A stretch of 40,621 nt of DNA from CAZLXG01 sp964563585 (GTDB lineage Bacteria > Bacteroidota > Bacteroidia > Flavobacteriales > Flavobacteriaceae), in the NCBI GenBank assembly GCA_964563585.1, contig CAZLXG010000011.1, positions 1-40,621 of the forward strand. Reading direction: 5' to 3'. Position 1 is the stretch's first letter. Each line of letters opens with the position of its first letter. Positions 1-9,560 of the stretch are shown piece by piece. A model generated the notes under the pieces. That model had not been told where the DNA came from and searched no databases. It was given only the letters and a program-made list of their open reading frames with translations. A program made the position numbers and the translations under genes.

Positions 1-38
1 TCTATCTTTTTTACTAATAAAATCTACTTAAATATTAA

Positions 39-3000
39 TCGAACTCAGGTTATTATATTGTTTTTGATGTAACCTTTACTGCTCCAGTAGCAGGTATAGG
101 AACTCAAACTTCTACAATTAGTATTAGCAATACCGATAACACAACTTTTATTTTTGATGTGAATGCTGAAATGTTTAATGAAAATATTCCTGGCCCTGGT
201 GGTATTACTGCGGATTTCCGACTTTGGTTAAAATCCACAAGAGGTATTGTTGAAACGAGTACTAAAGTCTCTGAATGGCAAGATTTAGGTACTAACGGTA
301 AAGATGCTATACAATCTGTAGCTGTAAAACAGCCAACATATTTAGATACTGCTGCCGATAATATAAATTTTAATCCAGTAATTAAGTTTGAAAATGATGG
401 AGGTAGTTTAGAACAGTTTATGTATAATGCAAGTAATGGGTTTTATAGTCAAGATATTTTTGTTGTTATGATACCTGATGCAACCATGACAAGTGCATCA
501 TCTAGAAATACGATTTTTGCAGGAATATCTTCTGGAAGTGCTGGAGATTTAACAGGTGTTGGTTTTGGAGACTATTCGTCTGAGTTTACTAACGAAACAT
601 TATCATATAATCAAAATATTCCTGGTGGCGGAAGCTATAATGGCGAAGCAGAAATAAGCTCAACTTACTCAAATGCGGGTATTATTAATATTAGAAATAA
701 TGAGCTTTTACCCATACCCCCAACTGGTCAAGATATTTTATATAATTCGGACGTTTTAACGACTTCAACAAATGGTGCTGGTTTTGTAAATGTTGGTACT
801 TCTGGTCCACCAGTATTAGGAACTGAGTTTTGGATAGGAAGAAATTTTGATGTTCAAGGGAGTTTAAATGGGCGTGTAGCTGAAATTTTTACATTTGCTG
901 AACGAGTAACAGATGCTGATAGACAAAAAATAGAATCTTATTTAGCTATTAAATATGGTATTACTTTAGGAGCTTCAACCGAAGCACAAAAAGATTATAT
1001 TAACTCATTTGGTACTTCAGTTTGGGATATTTCAGCTATTCCTTCTGGATACAATTATCATGTTGCAGGAATAGGTAGAGATTCTATTTCAGATTTAAAT
1101 CAAAAACAATCAAAAACATTAAATTACGCAAACGGAGTTACTATTGGTTTGGGTGGTATTTATGCTACAAATAGCGCTAATGCAAATGAGTTTAAAGAAG
1201 ATGGTGATTTCTTAGTTTGGGGTAATAATAATGCAGCATTTTCTGGTTCTAGTACTAATACAGTAACTATTGCGACAGGTATAACTACATCACTTACACG
1301 AATAGATAGAAAATGGAAAATTGTAGAGTCGAAAGAAGATATAAATGGAGATGTTGAAAATGTATACATTTCTATTCCAATTGCCGCATTTAGTAGTTTT
1401 TCAAAAACTAGTACAGAAGAATACGCTTTAATTGTTTCCGATAATCCAAATTTTGCAAATGGTGATATAATAGATGTTATTCCATTAAGGTCAGACGGAG
1501 GTACAAACCTTCAAACGTGGTATGATTTTGAAGGAACAAAATATTTTACTTTTGGAAAAACATCAAATTTATCTGAAAACCATTCAATAAGTATAGGTTC
1601 TGGGGATTATTTAGTTGGTGAGTATTTACTTAATTTAAATGTAGATTCTTTTACAATTTCTGCATGGGTTAAAAGCACATCTACTTCGGGTATTCGAACA
1701 ATTATGGCGAAAGGAGAAAAATTACAATTACGATTAAATTCTAGCGAACAAATTGAAGTTATGGTAGATAATGCTGTTACACCTAAATTTACTTCAACAA
1801 TGCAACTTAATGATAATAAATGGCATCAAGTTACATTTGTGTACAGTAGCGGTACAATATTTTTGTATGTTGATGGTGTTTTAGACAAATCTGTTCAAGA
1901 CGTTGTTCATCCATCACCCAATTATAATAATTTTTCAATTGGAGCGATTTATATAGATAAAAATAATATTATAAATCCTTTTCTAGGAGAAATTGATGAA
2001 GTCTATGTTTGGGATTTAGGTCTTTCAGAAAATCAAGTAAGATATTTAATGAATCAGGAAATTGAACGGTTTGATATTGCAGGAACAGATTATGTTAATG
2101 GGAAAGTATTACCACAAGCTTCAACAAGTAATGAAGTTGTAAGTATTCCATGGAGTAATTTAAGAGCTTATTATGATTTCAATTCATTCTATGGCTCTAC
2201 AGTTGAGGGTTTAACAGATGAACGTTTATTTTTGCGTCTAAAATATTTAGATAAAGACAAATCATTATTATATAATCAAACATTACCATTACCATATATA
2301 TCAGCAGCTGATGGTGCTTGGGATACAGGGACAACTTGGAGTAATAATGTAGATCAAGTAATTCCTAATACATTAAGTTTAGATGGATCAACTATAATAG
2401 ACTGGAATATTGTTGAAACATCTCATAATATTACTTCTGGGGATAGAAATATTACGCTTTTAGGTTTAAAAAATAATTCAGGAACTATTACAATTGCTGA
2501 TCCATCGGATCCTCAAAATGAAACAAATTCTGGTCAAGCATTATTTATATCGCATTATTTAGAGTTAGATGGTGTAATCGATTTAGTAGGCGAATCTCAA
2601 TTAATTCAAGTTGAAGGAAGTATTATTGATGTGGATAGTGGTGGATATATAGAAAGAGATCAACAGGGAACAGCAAATGCTTATAATTATAATTATTGGT
2701 CATCTTCAGTTGGTCCAATAGCTGGTAATGTTGCAACAAGAGGAACGGGAGTGTCGAGTTTAAATATAAGTAACTCGATTGCCGGTTTTCTTAATGATGG
2801 AAGTAATTCAGCAATATATCAAAGCCTTATTTTCGACCCGTCACCAACAGCAGGCGGTACTATTCCGCCACCAGGATTAGCAAAAACTATTAGTACAAAT
2901 TGGTTATATAAATTTTATGGTGCTGCTGACAATTATTATGCTTGGGCAAAAATAGACGAATCAACATCTTTGTTAGCAGGAGAAGGATTTACGATGAAAG

Positions 3001-4268
3001 GGACATCAGGTTCTGCTCCAATTATAATTCAACAAAATTATGTATTTAAAGGCTTGCCTAATAATGGTGATATAACTTTAGCATTAGATAATTCTTTAGA
3101 AGAAGTTGAAAGATTAATAGGTAATCCTTATCCATCAGCAATTGATGCTACCGAGTTTATCTTAGATAATTTAAGTATAGCAGACGGAGGGAATAATACT
3201 AATGGAACTATTTTTAATGGTGCATTATATTTTTGGGATCATTTCGGAGAGGAAAACTCACATGTATTAGCAGAATATGTAGGTGGTTATGCAACCCGTA
3301 ATTTAACAGGCGGTGCTGTTGCTATTGCTAATGATGCTAGAATAAACAATAATTTAACTACAGGATCAAAAACTCCTGGACAATTTATACCAGTTAATCA
3401 AGGATTTTTCGTGTCCACAGCTATCGATGGATTTAATAATGATGATGGTATAGCAATAGCTACTGTTGATGGAGGTAATATAGTATTCAAGAATAGTCAG
3501 CGTATTTTTGTTATTGAAGATGGGTCAGCTTCTTTGTTTTTTAAATCTTCTAAAAACGGAAAAGGACCTTTAAATAATGTTATTATAGATAATACACCAA
3601 AAATAAAATTGATGTTTGATTCTCCAAATGGATATCACAGGCAGATAGTTTTAGGGAAAGATGTAAATGCTTCACTTGGGTTTGATGTTGGTTATGACGC
3701 TTTTATGGCTGACGTTAATACAGAAGATATGTATTGGCTTTTACATAACAAGGAATTTGTAATTCAAGGGGTGGATAATCTTGATGAAACTCAAGAATTT
3801 CCTTTAGGGTTAAAAGTTGAAAAATCTGGAATTGCAAGTATAAAAGTTGATGCACTAGAAAATGTAGATTCAAGTTTGCAATTATATATAAAAGATAATG
3901 TAACTGATGAAACATTTAAAATTAATGAAAACCCTTTTGAAGCTTATTTAGAAGCAGGAATATATAATGATAGGTTTATGTTAGTGTTTCAGTCTAGTTT
4001 GTTATCAAGTGATGATATAGAAAATAGTACGAATCGATTGTTAGTTTATTTTGATTCAGAAGTATCTGAAATTAAGATTATCAATAGGAATAGTATTCAA
4101 ATTTTGGATATTACTATATATAATATCCTTGGTCAAAACATTAAGGACATTAAAAATAATAGTAATGCAAAAGAGATGTCAATACCAATATCTGTAAATG
4201 AAGGTGTTTATATAGTACAGATGAAAACAGAAAGTGGTTTAATGAATAAAAAGATAATTATAAAATAA
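39..4268 (+). CDS. 3' part of large T9SS-secreted, LamG-containing surface protein (5' end missing or frameshifted)
   Basis: The reading frame is open from base 39, after an in-frame stop at 36-38. The first start-like codon is GTG at 159, but the residues coded upstream (about 39-160) look like the end of a choice-of-anchor D domain: FDVTF, then a TSTISISN strand. The true gene therefore extends left of the window and 159 is probably not its start. Counting from 159, residues about 15-275 resemble the DUF8202-type domain that begins with a LWLK motif and ends with KIESYLAIKYGITLG. Residues about 490-635 form a LamG/concanavalin-like domain (FTISAWVK, WHQVTFVY, LYVDGVLD). A long beta-rich region follows. 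The last 75 residues are a type A T9SS sorting domain (ITIYNILGQ, GVYIVQM, KKIIIK ending). It is probably exported by the Gld machinery encoded at 31-36 kb and anchored on or released from the cell surface; an adhesin role is inference. No signal peptide is visible because the N-terminus is absent. Confidence 0.8.
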   Translation, partial: SNSGYYIVFDVTFTAPVAGIGTQTSTISISNTDNTTFIFDVNAEMFNENIPGPGGITADFRLWLKSTRGIVETSTKVSEWQDLGTNGKDAIQSVAVKQPTYLDTAADNINFNPVIKFENDGGSLEQFMYNASNGFYSQDIFVVMIPDATMTSASSRNTIFAGISSGSAGDLTGVGFGDYSSEFTNETLSYNQNIPGGGSYNGEAEISSTYSNAGIINIRNNELLPIPPTGQDILYNSDVLTTSTNGAGFVNVGTSGPPVLGTEFWIGRNFDVQGSLNGRVAEIFTFAERVTDADRQKIESYLAIKYGITLGASTEAQKDYINSFGTSVWDISAIPSGYNYHVAGIGRDSISDLNQKQSKTLNYANGVTIGLGGIYATNSANANEFKEDGDFLVWGNNNAAFSGSSTNTVTIATGITTSLTRIDRKWKIVESKEDINGDVENVYISIPIAAFSSFSKTSTEEYALIVSDNPNFANGDIIDVIPLRSDGGTNLQTWYDFEGTKYFTFGKTSNLSENHSISIGSGDYLVGEYLLNLNVDSFTISAWVKSTSTSGIRTIMAKGEKLQLRLNSSEQIEVMVDNAVTPKFTSTMQLNDNKWHQVTFVYSSGTIFLYVDGVLDKSVQDVVHPSPNYNNFSIGAIYIDKNNIINPFLGEIDEVYVWDLGLSENQVRYLMNQEIERFDIAGTDYVNGKVLPQASTSNEVVSIPWSNLRAYYDFNSFYGSTVEGLTDERLFLRLKYLDKDKSLLYNQTLPLPYISAADGAWDTGTTWSNNVDQVIPNTLSLDGSTIIDWNIVETSHNITSGDRNITLLGLKNNSGTITIADPSDPQNETNSGQALFISHYLELDGVIDLVGESQLIQVEGSIIDVDSGGYIERDQQGTANAYNYNYWSSSVGPIAGNVATRGTGVSSLNISNSIAGFLNDGSNSAIYQSLIFDPSPTAGGTIPPPGLAKTISTNWLYKFYGAADNYYAWAKIDESTSLLAGEGFTMKGTSGSAPIIIQQNYVFKGLPNNGDITLALDNSLEEVERLIGNPYPSAIDATEFILDNLSIADGGNNTNGTIFNGALYFWDHFGEENSHVLAEYVGGYATRNLTGGAVAIANDARINNNLTTGSKTPGQFIPVNQGFFVSTAIDGFNNDDGIAIATVDGGNIVFKNSQRIFVIEDGSASLFFKSSKNGKGPLNNVIIDNTPKIKLMFDSPNGYHRQIVLGKDVNASLGFDVGYDAFMADVNTEDMYWLLHNKEFVIQGVDNLDETQEFPLGLKVEKSGIASIKVDALENVDSSLQLYIKDNVTDETFKINENPFEAYLEAGIYNDRFMLVFQSSLLSSDDIENSTNRLLVYFDSEVSEIKIINRNSIQILDITIYNILGQNIKDIKNNSNAKEMSIPISVNEGVYIVQMKTESGLMNKKIIIK

Positions 4269-4356
4269 AAAAAACAAATTTATTTTTCTTAAAACATTCT
4301 TTTTTTAGCGAATTGTTTACAGTGTTTAATGCTAAATGAATGTGTGTAATAATCAT

Positions 4357-4986
4357 TTAATTTTTAGCATCAACAATCTCTTTTTTCAAATGGTCTAAAT
4401 ATAAAATACCATTTAAGTGGTCTATTTCATGTTGAAAAATAATCGATGTAAAACCTTCAGTAGTTTCAGTTTTATGTGCGCCATTTTCATCATCATATTC
4501 AATTTTAATAGCAAAAGCTCTGTTGTATAAAGTATCGGTTCTGTTAGGAATAGAAAGGCACCCTTCTCTACGTGTTTGCTTTTTTTCAGAATAATGAATA
4601 ATAACAGGATTTAAATATACTTCAAAAGGAAAATTGTCTTTATCAAAACGTTGTACCCAAATAATATTTTTTAGAATACCAACTTGCGGAGCTGCTATAC
4701 CAACACCCATAGACATACTATCGCGAACTGTTTTGTAAAGTCTCTTGATAAATGTTTGTAAAACAACATTACTTGTATCTGGTTTTATATATCTACTTTT
4801 TGAGCGTAATAAAAGCGAATCTTTTACATTAGTTATTTTGTAAACACGCATTGGTGTTAAAGTATCTGCACTTGTAATTAATGTAAGTTCTTCTTTTGAA
4901 AACGTTTTTTTGTTAGTGTGTTTTACACTAGAACACCCAACAATTAAAAGTAGAATAAGAATAGAAAGAAAGTAACTTTTTTTCAT
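4357..4986 (-). CDS. Peptide deformylase-like lipoprotein
   Basis: 209 residues from the ATG at 4986. The frame extends upstream to 5031, but the inner start gives a textbook lipoprotein signal: two lysines, a hydrophobic core and a lipobox ending LLIVGC with Cys18. All three peptide deformylase motifs are intact: GVGIAAPQ (94-101), EGCLS (141-145, metal-binding Cys143) and HEIDH (186-190, two metal His and the catalytic Glu). The fold should therefore bind a metal and be able to remove N-formyl groups, yet the signal predicts an outer- or inner-membrane lipoprotein facing the periplasm, where ordinary cytoplasmic Def does not act. It is the last gene of the minus-strand mreB-rodA series, 34 nt after rodA. 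A specialised periplasmic hydrolase of formyl or related N-acyl peptides is inference. It is unlikely to be the housekeeping def. Confidence 0.85.
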   Translation of the reverse strand: MKKSYFLSILILLLIVGCSSVKHTNKKTFSKEELTLITSADTLTPMRVYKITNVKDSLLLRSKSRYIKPDTSNVVLQTFIKRLYKTVRDSMSMGVGIAAPQVGILKNIIWVQRFDKDNFPFEVYLNPVIIHYSEKKQTRREGCLSIPNRTDTLYNRAFAIKIEYDDENGAHKTETTEGFTSIIFQHEIDHLNGILYLDHLKKEIVDAKN

Positions 4987-5020
4987 AGGAAATTGAAATA
5001 ATAAAATGGCAATTATCGAC

Positions 5021-6298
5021 CTACCATTCATTAATTTTATTAGAATCTAATTTTATAAAGATAAAGAGTAATATGGTAAAAGCCCAAAGTCCCGAACCTC
5101 CATAACTAAGAAAAGGCAGAGGGATACCAACGGTTGGGATTAATCCCATTACCATACCAATATTTATTAAAAAATGAATAAATAATATGGATGCTACCGA
5201 ATAGCCATAAACCCGACTAAATTGTGATTTTTGCAATTCTGCTAAATGAAGGATTCTAAGTATAAGTAATACGAAAAGTAGCACCACAAAAACACTTCCT
5301 ACAAAACCCCATTCTTCCCCAACAGTGCTAAAAATATAATCAGTGTGTTGTTCTGGGACGAACTTTCCCGTAGTTCTTGTGCCTTGCATAAAACCACGCC
5401 CTGTAAAGCCGCCAGAACTTATTGCTTTTTCTGATTCGTTTAGATTATAGGCAAACGTTTTTTTCATTTGTTCTAGCTTTACAGGGTCTTTTTCTAAACG
5501 TAGCCACAAGCTAATACGATTTTGTTGATGCGGTTTTAATATGTCTTGATAAAAATATTTTATACCAAATGAAACACCAATAGCTATAAATAACACAAAA
5601 ATAGATTGTAATAAAGTTGATTTTTTTCTACTTAAAAGGTAGTAACCAAAAATAATTACTGCAGCAATTATAGAAGTAATTGTTGCTCCAAATTTTAATG
5701 ATAATATTGATAAAACAATAAGTGAAAAACCTATAGTTAAATAATATTTTGGAAGTCCTTCACGATACAATACAAAAAAGAAAGATGCATAAACAATGGT
5801 GCTACCCGCATCATTTTGAAGCAGTATTAAAACTGCAGGAATAATAATAATTGCAAACGTACGTATTTGGTCTTTAAGCGTATTTATATTAGTATTTAAA
5901 TCACTAATATATTTAGAAACAGCTAATGCTGTAGCTGCTTTAGCAAACTCACTAGGCTGTAATGTCATGCCACCAATAGCATACCAGGATATTGCTCCGT
6001 TTACATTTTTTCCAAAGAGGAAAAGTCCAACTAAGGACAACATGGAAGCTATATAAATTATACTGGAAAACCGCTCATAAAACTTTGAATCAACAGATAA
6101 AATAAGAGTGATTAACCCAAAAGTTAGGAAAATAAATATTAACTGTTTTCCGTAAGGTTGTGAAAAACTAAGATACTCTATAACATCTCCCGTATGAGAT
6201 GCCGATAAAATATTTAACCAGCCAAAACCAACGAGCAGTAAAAAAAGAATGATTGTAATCCAATCGAAACGAAAATGCCTGTTAGTTTCTCTAGCCAT
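5021..6298 (-). CDS. rodA: Rod shape-determining protein RodA (SEDS peptidoglycan glycosyltransferase)
   Basis: 425 residues of the SEDS family (FtsW/RodA/SpoVE). These are polytopic inner-membrane enzymes that polymerise lipid II into glycan strands with their cognate class B PBP. Multiple hydrophobic segments run from residue about 15 to the C-terminus. Family signatures include the segment around LQPSEFAKAATALAVSKYI, an FVPEQHTDYIFSTVGEEWGF block and the C-terminal GIPLPFLSYGGSGLW motif. It follows mrdA (PBP2) with a 4-nt gap, so the two are surely co-transcribed. The context with MreBCD identifies it as RodA rather than FtsW. Confidence 0.95.
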   Translation of the reverse strand: MARETNRHFRFDWITIILFLLLVGFGWLNILSASHTGDVIEYLSFSQPYGKQLIFIFLTFGLITLILSVDSKFYERFSSIIYIASMLSLVGLFLFGKNVNGAISWYAIGGMTLQPSEFAKAATALAVSKYISDLNTNINTLKDQIRTFAIIIIPAVLILLQNDAGSTIVYASFFFVLYREGLPKYYLTIGFSLIVLSILSLKFGATITSIIAAVIIFGYYLLSRKKSTLLQSIFVLFIAIGVSFGIKYFYQDILKPHQQNRISLWLRLEKDPVKLEQMKKTFAYNLNESEKAISSGGFTGRGFMQGTRTTGKFVPEQHTDYIFSTVGEEWGFVGSVFVVLLFVLLILRILHLAELQKSQFSRVYGYSVASILFIHFLINIGMVMGLIPTVGIPLPFLSYGGSGLWAFTILLFIFIKLDSNKINEW

Positions 6299-6302
6299 TA
6301 AC

Positions 6303-8234
6303 TTATTGGTTTTGTAATTGTTTTAAATAATTTTTTAGTTCACTATATTCTGAATCATCAACAATTTGTAGTGTAGTTTGCTTATTAATTTTAAAAGGTT
6401 CACCTGAATATGGTTTTGCATATTCATTTTCTAAACTATGTGATAAAATCCAACGTTCTAAATCTGTTCTAGTAATTTTTCCTTTTATGTGTTTTTCAAT
6501 CATTAAACTAGCGATTTTTCCAGCAAACCTACTTCCCCAATATCCGTTTTCAACAAAAACAGCAATAACGATTTGTGGGTTGTCTTTTGGTGCAAATGCT
6601 ACAAAAATAGAATGGTCTGTAAGTTGTGTTCTTACACTATCAATGATTGCGAAATTTTCAACTGTTCCTGTTTTTCCACAAATATCAATACCTTTTACTC
6701 GTAAAAATTCAGCGGTTCCTTTTTCATAAACCTGAAACATACCTTCAATAACAGGTTCAAAATGTTCTTTATCTATAGTTGTGTATTTTGGTTTAGTGAA
6801 TTGTTCTGGAATCGTTTCACCTTCAATAGATTTTATAATATGAGGCGTGTAATAATAGCCTCTATTCGCAATTGCAGCAATCATATTTGCTAGTTGAATA
6901 GGTGTTGTGGCAACTTCACCTTGCCCAATAGCATTAGATATGGTATACGTTGAATAAAACGTTTTTGGGTATATACGCTTGTAGTAATCTCTATCTGGTA
7001 TTCTTCCTTTAGATCCAACATATAAATCATTATTTAAGTATTTACCAAGACCAAAACTTTTGGCATGTTTACTCCAAATATCAATACCAGTTGAAGCATT
7101 ACCATCTTTATCTAAAATTTTTCTATAGGTTGTTGCAAAATAAGCGTTACAAGATTCTTGTATTCCAGAAATTAGATTATTACGCTTACCTATATGGCAG
7201 TGGCATTTCATAAACCGGTTTCCGTATTTATAACCTGCATAACAAGTAACAGTTTCATTTGGAGTAATAACACCTTCTTGCAAACCAATTAACGCATTCA
7301 TTAATTTAAAAGGCGAACCAGGTTCGTAAACTCCTTTTAGGCTTCTATTAAAAAGAGGTTTTGCAATAGTATCGTTATAGAGCTTAGTGAAGTTTTTTGA
7401 GCGCTCTCTACCTACTAAAAGGTTTGGATTGTAAGTTGGAGCCGCAACCATGGCCAATATTTCACCCGTAGAAGGTTCAATAGCTATAACACCACCACGT
7501 TTGTTTTGCATTAATAACTCTCCATATTCTTGCAATTTTGCATCAATGGTTATGGTAATATCTTTTCCTTGTTCTGGAATGGTATCAAATTTACCGTCTT
7601 TATACGGACCAAGATTTCGATTAAATCTATCTTTTTGAATGAATTTAATGCCTTTTACACCTCGCAAGGTTTTTTCATAGGAAGCTTCAACACCTTGTTT
7701 TCCTATTAAATCACCCATTTTATAATAAGGTTGTTTTTCAATAGTACGTCTGTTTACTTCACCAATATCACCTAAAACATTTGCGCCAATGGTTCTTTGA
7801 TAATGCCTTAATGAACGTTTTTGAATATAAAAACCATCATATTTCCGCATTTTTTCTTGAAGTACTGCATAATCTTCTTTTGAGAGTTGAGGTACAAAAA
7901 CATAAGGTAATCTTGGAGAATAGCGATATGCTTTATTGAATCTTTTTAAAAAACCTTCTTTAGTTATTTTCAATAAACCACAAAACTCAAGCGTATCTAA
8001 TGGCTCAACTTCGCGTGGAATAATCATCACATCATACGATGGTTGATTGGCAACAATTAACTCGCCATTTCTATCATAAACAAAGCCTCGTTTTGGGTAA
8101 TCAAAAACCTTTCTAATAGCATTGTCTTCATACAAATTATGTTCGTTTGAAGTGTAAACTTGTAAATAGAAAAGTCTTCCAATAAATAAAAAACCAACAA
8201 GTATTACAGATAATAAAAGTAAAAATTGTCTCAT
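6303..8234 (-). CDS. mrdA: Penicillin-binding protein 2 (elongasome transpeptidase)
   Basis: 643 residues, normal length for class B PBP2. One N-terminal membrane anchor (about residues 3-24) is followed by the dimerisation/pedestal domain (KRGFVYDRNGELIVANQPSY) and a transpeptidase domain. Catalytic motifs are complete: SPFK with nucleophile Ser307, SCN in ESCNAYF, and KTG at 521-523. It cross-links peptidoglycan during lateral growth together with RodA. Its start overlaps the mreD stop by 4 nt (8231-8234), indicating translational coupling. The C-terminal tail after about residue 600 is polar and poorly conserved. Confidence 0.95.
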   Translation of the reverse strand: MRQFLLLLSVILVGFLFIGRLFYLQVYTSNEHNLYEDNAIRKVFDYPKRGFVYDRNGELIVANQPSYDVMIIPREVEPLDTLEFCGLLKITKEGFLKRFNKAYRYSPRLPYVFVPQLSKEDYAVLQEKMRKYDGFYIQKRSLRHYQRTIGANVLGDIGEVNRRTIEKQPYYKMGDLIGKQGVEASYEKTLRGVKGIKFIQKDRFNRNLGPYKDGKFDTIPEQGKDITITIDAKLQEYGELLMQNKRGGVIAIEPSTGEILAMVAAPTYNPNLLVGRERSKNFTKLYNDTIAKPLFNRSLKGVYEPGSPFKLMNALIGLQEGVITPNETVTCYAGYKYGNRFMKCHCHIGKRNNLISGIQESCNAYFATTYRKILDKDGNASTGIDIWSKHAKSFGLGKYLNNDLYVGSKGRIPDRDYYKRIYPKTFYSTYTISNAIGQGEVATTPIQLANMIAAIANRGYYYTPHIIKSIEGETIPEQFTKPKYTTIDKEHFEPVIEGMFQVYEKGTAEFLRVKGIDICGKTGTVENFAIIDSVRTQLTDHSIFVAFAPKDNPQIVIAVFVENGYWGSRFAGKIASLMIEKHIKGKITRTDLERWILSHSLENEYAKPYSGEPFKINKQTTLQIVDDSEYSELKNYLKQLQNQ

Positions 8235-8737
8235 TTAGATTTTCTACTAAAGATAATAATAATTAGCATGCATAATAAAATAGTAAATATACCTGAGAAT
8301 AATGTTTTTTTAAGTATTAAAATTATGTTTGAAATGCTAAATATTTCTAAAGAAAATAATATAATATGGTGCGCTATGGTAAGCATTGTAATGTAGGTAA
8401 GTTTTGCACCAAAATCTACAGTATTAAATTTCATGGTTTGGTGTTCGTAAACGGCTCCAAACGAGAATTTTAATATTACTGGTCTTGCATAAGCTATAAA
8501 TACGCATGCTGCAGCGTGAATACCACCAGTATCTAGAAATAAATCAATAGTTAGTCCTAGCAGAAAACTTAGAAAAATAAATGTTATTCGATTATTGTTC
8601 AATGGAAATAAAACAATAAATAAAATGTATAAATACGGGTTTATATAGCCCAAAAAGTTAATATGATTACATATTAAAACCTGTATTAATACTAATACAA
8701 AAAAACGAATGCTATTTATTGCTAAAACATTATTCAT
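8231..8737 (-). CDS. mreD: Rod shape-determining protein MreD
   Basis: 168 residues, almost entirely hydrophobic with about five predicted membrane helices, as expected for MreD. MreD is the integral inner-membrane member of the MreBCD complex. Similarity in this family is weak and the call rests on size, topology, the motif region GLTIDLFLDTGGIHAAACVF (typical of MreD) and position between mreC and mrdA. It overlaps mreC by 8 nt upstream and mrdA by 4 nt downstream, so all three are translationally coupled. Confidence 0.9.
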   Translation of the reverse strand: MNNVLAINSIRFFVLVLIQVLICNHINFLGYINPYLYILFIVLFPLNNNRITFIFLSFLLGLTIDLFLDTGGIHAAACVFIAYARPVILKFSFGAVYEHQTMKFNTVDFGAKLTYITMLTIAHHIILFSLEIFSISNIILILKKTLFSGIFTILLCMLIIIIFSRKSK

Positions 8738-9551
8738 TTGTTCCGTTTAATAAATTGGTGATTTCTTTAATCTCAGTATTTTCAATTATGTAAACATGCT
8801 CAATATTTGTCATGTCGTTAAATAATTTGATGTTAATTTCGTAATAATTCTCAGCTACATCGAGTTCAAAATCATGAACGATACCAATAGGAATTCCTTT
8901 AGGGAAAATTGAAGAACGCCCAGAAGTAATTATAGTATCGCCAGCTTTAACAGGAGCAATTTTTGGTATATCAACAAGTTGTATAAACTCGGGCGAAGTC
9001 GCATTCCAAGTTAAAGTACCAAAATGATTTGTCTTTTTTAACTGCGCACTAATTTTAGTTGTCGTATTTAATATGGAAATTACTGAAGCATAATTATTAC
9101 TTGTACCATCAACAATGCCTAAAATACCTTTGCTAGTTATAATTCCTAAATCTTGCTTTATACTATCCTTTTTACCCTTATTTATTAATAAAACATTGTT
9201 TGTTAAAGAGTAACTGTTTTTTATAACATTGGCTTTGGTGAACTTATATATACCTTTGTATGATGAGCTATCAATAAATGTTGAATCGTTACCATTTTCT
9301 GAATTATATAAAATCGATTTTAATCGATTGTTTTCATCAGATAAGAGTTGATTTTGAGACTTTAAGCTGAAGTACTCATTAATATTATTTACAGAATTGT
9401 AAATACCACCAGTTAAAAAATTAGCAGAATTTATAAACTTACTTTTATGGTAAGAATGCGATTGAATGGTAAAAACTATTGAAAGCGTAAACAGTATTAG
9501 AAATAACAAAAACGTTTTATTCCGTATTATAAAATTTACGATTTGCTGCAT
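8730..9551 (-). CDS. mreC: Rod shape-determining protein MreC
   Basis: 273 residues. There is an N-terminal membrane helix at about 12-30, then a short coiled-coil region (about 55-85: SLKSQNQLLSDENNRLK), then the periplasmic double beta-barrel of MreC with characteristic GKKDSIKQDLGIITSKGILG and GDTIITSGRSSIFPKGIPIG segments. MreC links cytoplasmic MreB filaments to PBP2 in the periplasm. It starts 9 nt after mreB and overlaps mreD. Confidence 0.95.
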   Translation of the reverse strand: MQQIVNFIIRNKTFLLFLILFTLSIVFTIQSHSYHKSKFINSANFLTGGIYNSVNNINEYFSLKSQNQLLSDENNRLKSILYNSENGNDSTFIDSSSYKGIYKFTKANVIKNSYSLTNNVLLINKGKKDSIKQDLGIITSKGILGIVDGTSNNYASVISILNTTTKISAQLKKTNHFGTLTWNATSPEFIQLVDIPKIAPVKAGDTIITSGRSSIFPKGIPIGIVHDFELDVAENYYEINIKLFNDMTNIEHVYIIENTEIKEITNLLNGTNE

Positions 9552-9560
9552 GATTTAACG

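Noticed and set aside
4269..4356. Possible terminator between the surface protein and the deformylase-like gene
   Set aside because: Only an interrupted TAAATGA/TCATTTA pairing and scattered T runs are visible; not strong enough to call.
4987..5031. N-terminal extension of the deformylase-like lipoprotein frame up to 5031
   Set aside because: The added 15 residues precede a perfect lipoprotein signal and would overlap the end of rodA; the inner ATG at 4986 is the better start.
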